A stretch of 22,255 nt of DNA, from the IMG/VR virus record IMGVR_UViG_3300042515_002333, positions 1-22,255 of that record. The stretch is one strand, 5' to 3'. Source of the DNA: a virus. This document shows, piece by piece, positions 20,035-22,255 of this stretch (positions are counted from its first letter, which is position 1; the number at the start of each line of letters is the position of its first letter). The translations under genes and the position numbers were made by a program. Below the pieces are notes generated by a model. That model worked only from the letters and a program-made list of their open reading frames with translations, was not told where the DNA came from and did no database searches.

Positions 20035-21091
20035 CGTTTCCTCCAATCAATGCCAGAACCTGGGACACACTCATCTCGGCCATCCACGCCTCAGCGTCGC
20101 GCACGCCGAACGTCGCCACCAACTGGTCGCCACGCCTGGCGAGCCCGGCCGCGAATTCAATCGTTCGCTTTTCGCGAAACGCGAAAGCCGGGGACCAACC
20201 GATGATGTCGCAGCTATCCCCAAACAGCACGAACCGGTGCTCATAGATGCGGCGGCCTTCGTCATCGGCCACCTCGTGCACCAAGCACAGCCATCTGCCG
20301 TCACCGGCGTCGATAACTTGCGAGCCTCCACGCCAGCCGCGTGCAATCGCCGGCGACTGCCCTCGGCGGTCGATCTTCCACTCGCTTCCGTTGCGTGAAA
20401 CGAATGCCGTGCGGCCATCTTCCCAGCACGAATAGAGCCAGCTATCTGCGCCGACAATCGGCATCCAGTTCTTTTCGTGACGCCCCGGGCACGGCTCGTC
20501 GAGCATCGCCGCGTCGATGATGCTCGCCATGTGCGGCAGAAGCGTGGCCGTGGCAATCCTGCACGTGCCGTCGCGGCCCGCCCAGTTGCGAACGGTGGCG
20601 CTCACCCGCATTTCGCCGTCGATCGAATTGAGCCTGCAGTCCTCCAAGCCGACCACCGGATAGTTTGATTTCGGGTAGAGCGGGTCGGGCATGCCAGCCA
20701 CCTCGCCCTGCACTGCGAGAGACTTGTCGAGTCGCACCAGCATGTTCACCGTGCGGATCGTCTCGCCGTCGGCCGGCGGGATCACGTACCGTCCGTCCAC
20801 GATCGTGTAGTTACTCGACCGCACGATTGCCAGGTAGCCTTCGTCGTGCGAGATGATGGTTGGATTGAATGTCGACCAACCTTCTTGGGCCGGCTCAACG
20901 TCGAAGCGGTGAAAGCGGCACCCGACGAGCTCGTCGAGCGTCTGCGTGTACCAGCTGCGATTGCGTCGCACGAGCCGCTCCTTTTCGGGCGTCAACTGCA
21001 TCGCCAGCAGCGTCTCGCACGCTCGCCGACCAGCGTCGAGCTCGCCAGCGTAGTAAGCGTGCACGGCCAGCTGGTAAAGGTGCTCGATCAT
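20027..21091 (-). CDS. GH130/GH43-like beta-propeller protein
   Basis: A 354-residue protein. Residues 1-55 are helical and TPR-like (MIEHLYQLAVHAYYAGELDA). The rest is beta-propeller-like with FNPTI (75-79), GYLAIVRSSNY, VNMLVRLDKSL, GLEDCRL (148-154) and EKNWMP (206-211), the order and style of GH130-related proteins, in which the ED-R and KNW.P motifs contribute to the active site. Members act as mannoside phosphorylases or glycosidases, but this call is by motif only and the protein could bind rather than cleave glycans. ATG 21091 has GAGG five bases upstream. It opens the three-gene cassette with the methyltransferase and glycosyltransferase. Confidence 0.65.
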   Translation of the reverse strand: MIEHLYQLAVHAYYAGELDAGRRACETLLAMQLTPEKERLVRRNRSWYTQTLDELVGCRFHRFDVEPAQEGWSTFNPTIISHDEGYLAIVRSSNYTIVDGRYVIPPADGETIRTVNMLVRLDKSLAVQGEVAGMPDPLYPKSNYPVVGLEDCRLNSIDGEMRVSATVRNWAGRDGTCRIATATLLPHMASIIDAAMLDEPCPGRHEKNWMPIVGADSWLYSCWEDGRTAFVSRNGSEWKIDRRGQSPAIARGWRGGSQVIDAGDGRWLCLVHEVADDEGRRIYEHRFVLFGDSCDIIGWSPAFAFREKRTIEFAAGLARRGDQLVATFGVRDAEAWMAEMSVSQVLALIGGNDG

Positions 21092-21098
21092 GCAAGCC

Positions 21099-21746
21099 TC
21101 ACGAAGTGGCGGCCGACTTGATTGCAGCCCTGAGCGTCGCGTTGCTGTTCACGGCCGCGATGACGTCGGCGATCGTCAGCGAGCCAGTAGGTCCTGTCGG
21201 GCCGGCAATAGACACCGCAGCCGGCCATGTGGCGTTGAACTTTGGGCCGAAAAACTGCTTGCCTGTGATGTCGAACGCAAAGTCGCCATCCTTTCCGACG
21301 TTGGAGTTGGGCGTGCCCGCCACGGCGACGATCGTGGCGCCGTCGACGCCGACTGGGCCGGTGGCCCCCGGCGTTCCTGTCGGCCCGGTGATGCTTTGGC
21401 CAGCCGGCCCCGTCGAACCGCCCGGCCCCGTCGGACCCTGAGCTCCAGACTGCAGCTGCAGCGGCGAGCCCCACGAGCCGTCGGCCTTCGGCCCATAGAG
21501 GCGGCCGTTGGTCGTGTCGAGAAAGAAGTCGCGGGCGTTGCCAAAGCCGTTCGATGGAGCCCCGGAGCCGCCGTAGAACTGCGAGCCGTCAGACCCTGTC
21601 GGGCCTGTCACGCCGGTGGCAGGAAGCCATGCAGATCCGCTCCACGCGAGCACCTGATTGGCGGCAGGAGCGGTCGCCGACACTGGGCGACCCTGCAGCT
21701 GAGTAGCGTTGCCGCTGAGTGTGGCTGGCAGCGAAAAGTAGGGCAT
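21099..21746 (-). CDS. Collagen-like tail fibre with duplicated module
   Basis: A 215-residue protein. The N-terminus MPYFSLPATLSGNATQLQGR leads to VSATAPAANQVLAWSGSAWL, a segment common in phage fibres. Two related modules follow, at about 52-102 (DFFLDTTNGRLYGPKADGSW) and 134-181 (DFAFDITGKQFFGPKFNATW), each next to Gly-X-Y stretches such as GPTGPGGSTGPAGQ and GPTGTPGATGPVG. A helical segment (IADVIAAVNSNATLRAAIKS) ends the chain and may trimerise it. ATG 21746 has GGAG seven bases upstream. It is probably a host-contacting fibre and a possible target for the glycan enzymes encoded just downstream. Confidence 0.8.
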   Translation of the reverse strand: MPYFSLPATLSGNATQLQGRPVSATAPAANQVLAWSGSAWLPATGVTGPTGSDGSQFYGGSGAPSNGFGNARDFFLDTTNGRLYGPKADGSWGSPLQLQSGAQGPTGPGGSTGPAGQSITGPTGTPGATGPVGVDGATIVAVAGTPNSNVGKDGDFAFDITGKQFFGPKFNATWPAAVSIAGPTGPTGSLTIADVIAAVNSNATLRAAIKSAATS

Positions 21747-21797
21747 GGTTAAGCTCCAAAAGTGTTCTGCCACGATCGCGGCTGGCGGCAAATAGCA

Positions 21798-22094
21798 CTA
21801 CTGCAACTGCACCCACGTAGCCGTCGCCTCGTCCAGCACGAAGCCATCGCCGGGGCTTGGCGGCACGAATGCGTCAATATCATCTCGATATATATGACCG
21901 ATGGCCGCATAGTTGCCTCGAAAAGGCGTCCCTCCATTGAGATGCACGCCACCTTGCGTGTGGTAGCTCGTTCTCAGGCATCGCTGACCCCTGACGGCAG
22001 CGTAGTAAGACTCCCAGTCACCAGTGGTTTCGTCGTTTCCGACGATGACCTCCGTGACGAAATTGTTTTCATCAAGAAATGCGTAGTGTGCCAT
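21798..22094 (-). CDS. Small phage protein of a cyanophage-type family, unknown role
   Basis: A 98-residue protein starting MAHYAFLDENNFVTEVIVGN, followed by CLRTSYHTQGGVHL, PFRGNYAAIGHIY and DAFVPPSPGDGFVLDEATAT. This succession (AHFA.LDENN.V..VI, TSYN, FRGNYAGIGY.YD, DAFI.PKP) is frequent in tailed phages of marine cyanobacteria, usually near tail fibre genes, with no known function. ATG 22094 has GGAG six bases upstream, overlapping the preceding stop codon. It is not obviously enzymatic. Confidence 0.72.
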   Translation of the reverse strand: MAHYAFLDENNFVTEVIVGNDETTGDWESYYAAVRGQRCLRTSYHTQGGVHLNGGTPFRGNYAAIGHIYRDDIDAFVPPSPGDGFVLDEATATWVQLQ

Positions 22095-22096
22095 AG

Positions 22097-22255
22097 CTAG
22101 CTCCACGAGACCGTGTCGGTGCCTGCCGTGATCGTGACTACGGTGTCACCGCCGCTCGTCTCTGTGGTCGTCGTGAGGCCAGCACCGATCGTGATTCGCA
22201 AAGCCGCAGAAAAACGAAGCACGACGATACCTGAGCCGCCGTTGCCAGCCGTCAG
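22097..22255 (-). CDS. Glycine-rich tail protein, C-terminal fragment
   Basis: An open frame runs from the right edge to TAG 22097 and encodes the last 52 residues of a protein. It starts LTAGNGGSGIVVLRFSAA, where GGSGIVVLRF is the end of the glycine-rich domain often seen in phage tail adhesins, and continues with Thr-rich beta sequence (TTTTETSGGDTVVTITAG) to the terminal DTVSWS. The rest lies outside the window. It is the first gene of the visible late operon and likely a tail tip or fibre protein. Confidence 0.65.
   Translation of the reverse strand: MTAGNGGSGIVVLRFSAALRITIGAGLTTTTETSGGDTVVTITAGTDTVSWS

Overview
The window looks like part of a temperate tailed phage or prophage with a non-contractile or unclassified tail, most likely infecting a GC-rich bacterium. 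Three features hint at Planctomycetes: high GC, Cys-rich proteins with a GACC...GTTCSPNPC signature, and collagen-like Gly-Pro-Thr fibres. That host call is an inference. I see no tRNA, rRNA, CRISPR array, insertion sequence or clear host gene.

Left part (1-2856) is the lysogeny and early region. It holds a leftward stand-alone primase-polymerase-like domain gene with a 48-residue overlapping partner, a leftward small HTH/excisionase-like gene, a rightward tyrosine integrase and a rightward small unknown gene. A short motif, CTACCGA(C/T), occurs four times in the non-coding DNA here. One copy lies in a 14-bp perfect palindrome over the primase promoter and another lies inside the promoter of the HTH gene, so it looks like a shared operator. 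Four TTG boxes on a 10-bp period sit just after the integrase. A hairpin at 2902-2925 separates the convergent early and late transcription units.

The rest (22255 down to 2940) is one leftward late operon, mostly with start/stop overlaps of ATGA, GTGA, TTGA or TGATG type. Read in the direction of transcription it holds: a truncated glycine-rich tail protein; a small protein of the type found in cyanophages; a collagen-like fibre; a three-gene glycan cassette (GH130-like beta-propeller, methyltransferase, TPR-containing GT2 glycosyltransferase); tail completion proteins; three tandem tail-tube-like paralogues; a tail assembly chaperone pair joined by a well-formed -1 frameshift site; an 850-residue TP901-type tape measure; minor tail and Cys-rich putative adhesin genes that are richer in A+T; a Cys-cluster protein; a metallophosphoesterase; a dATP/dGTP diphosphohydrolase-domain protein; and a run of small membrane or secreted proteins around a membrane-anchored papain-like protease, which is the best lysis candidate. 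Terminase, portal and capsid genes are not in the window and would be expected beyond its right edge.

The strongest items for follow-up are the frameshift signal, the papain-like putative lysin, the glycan cassette embedded in the virion genes, the triplicated tail-tube genes, and the shared operator motif.
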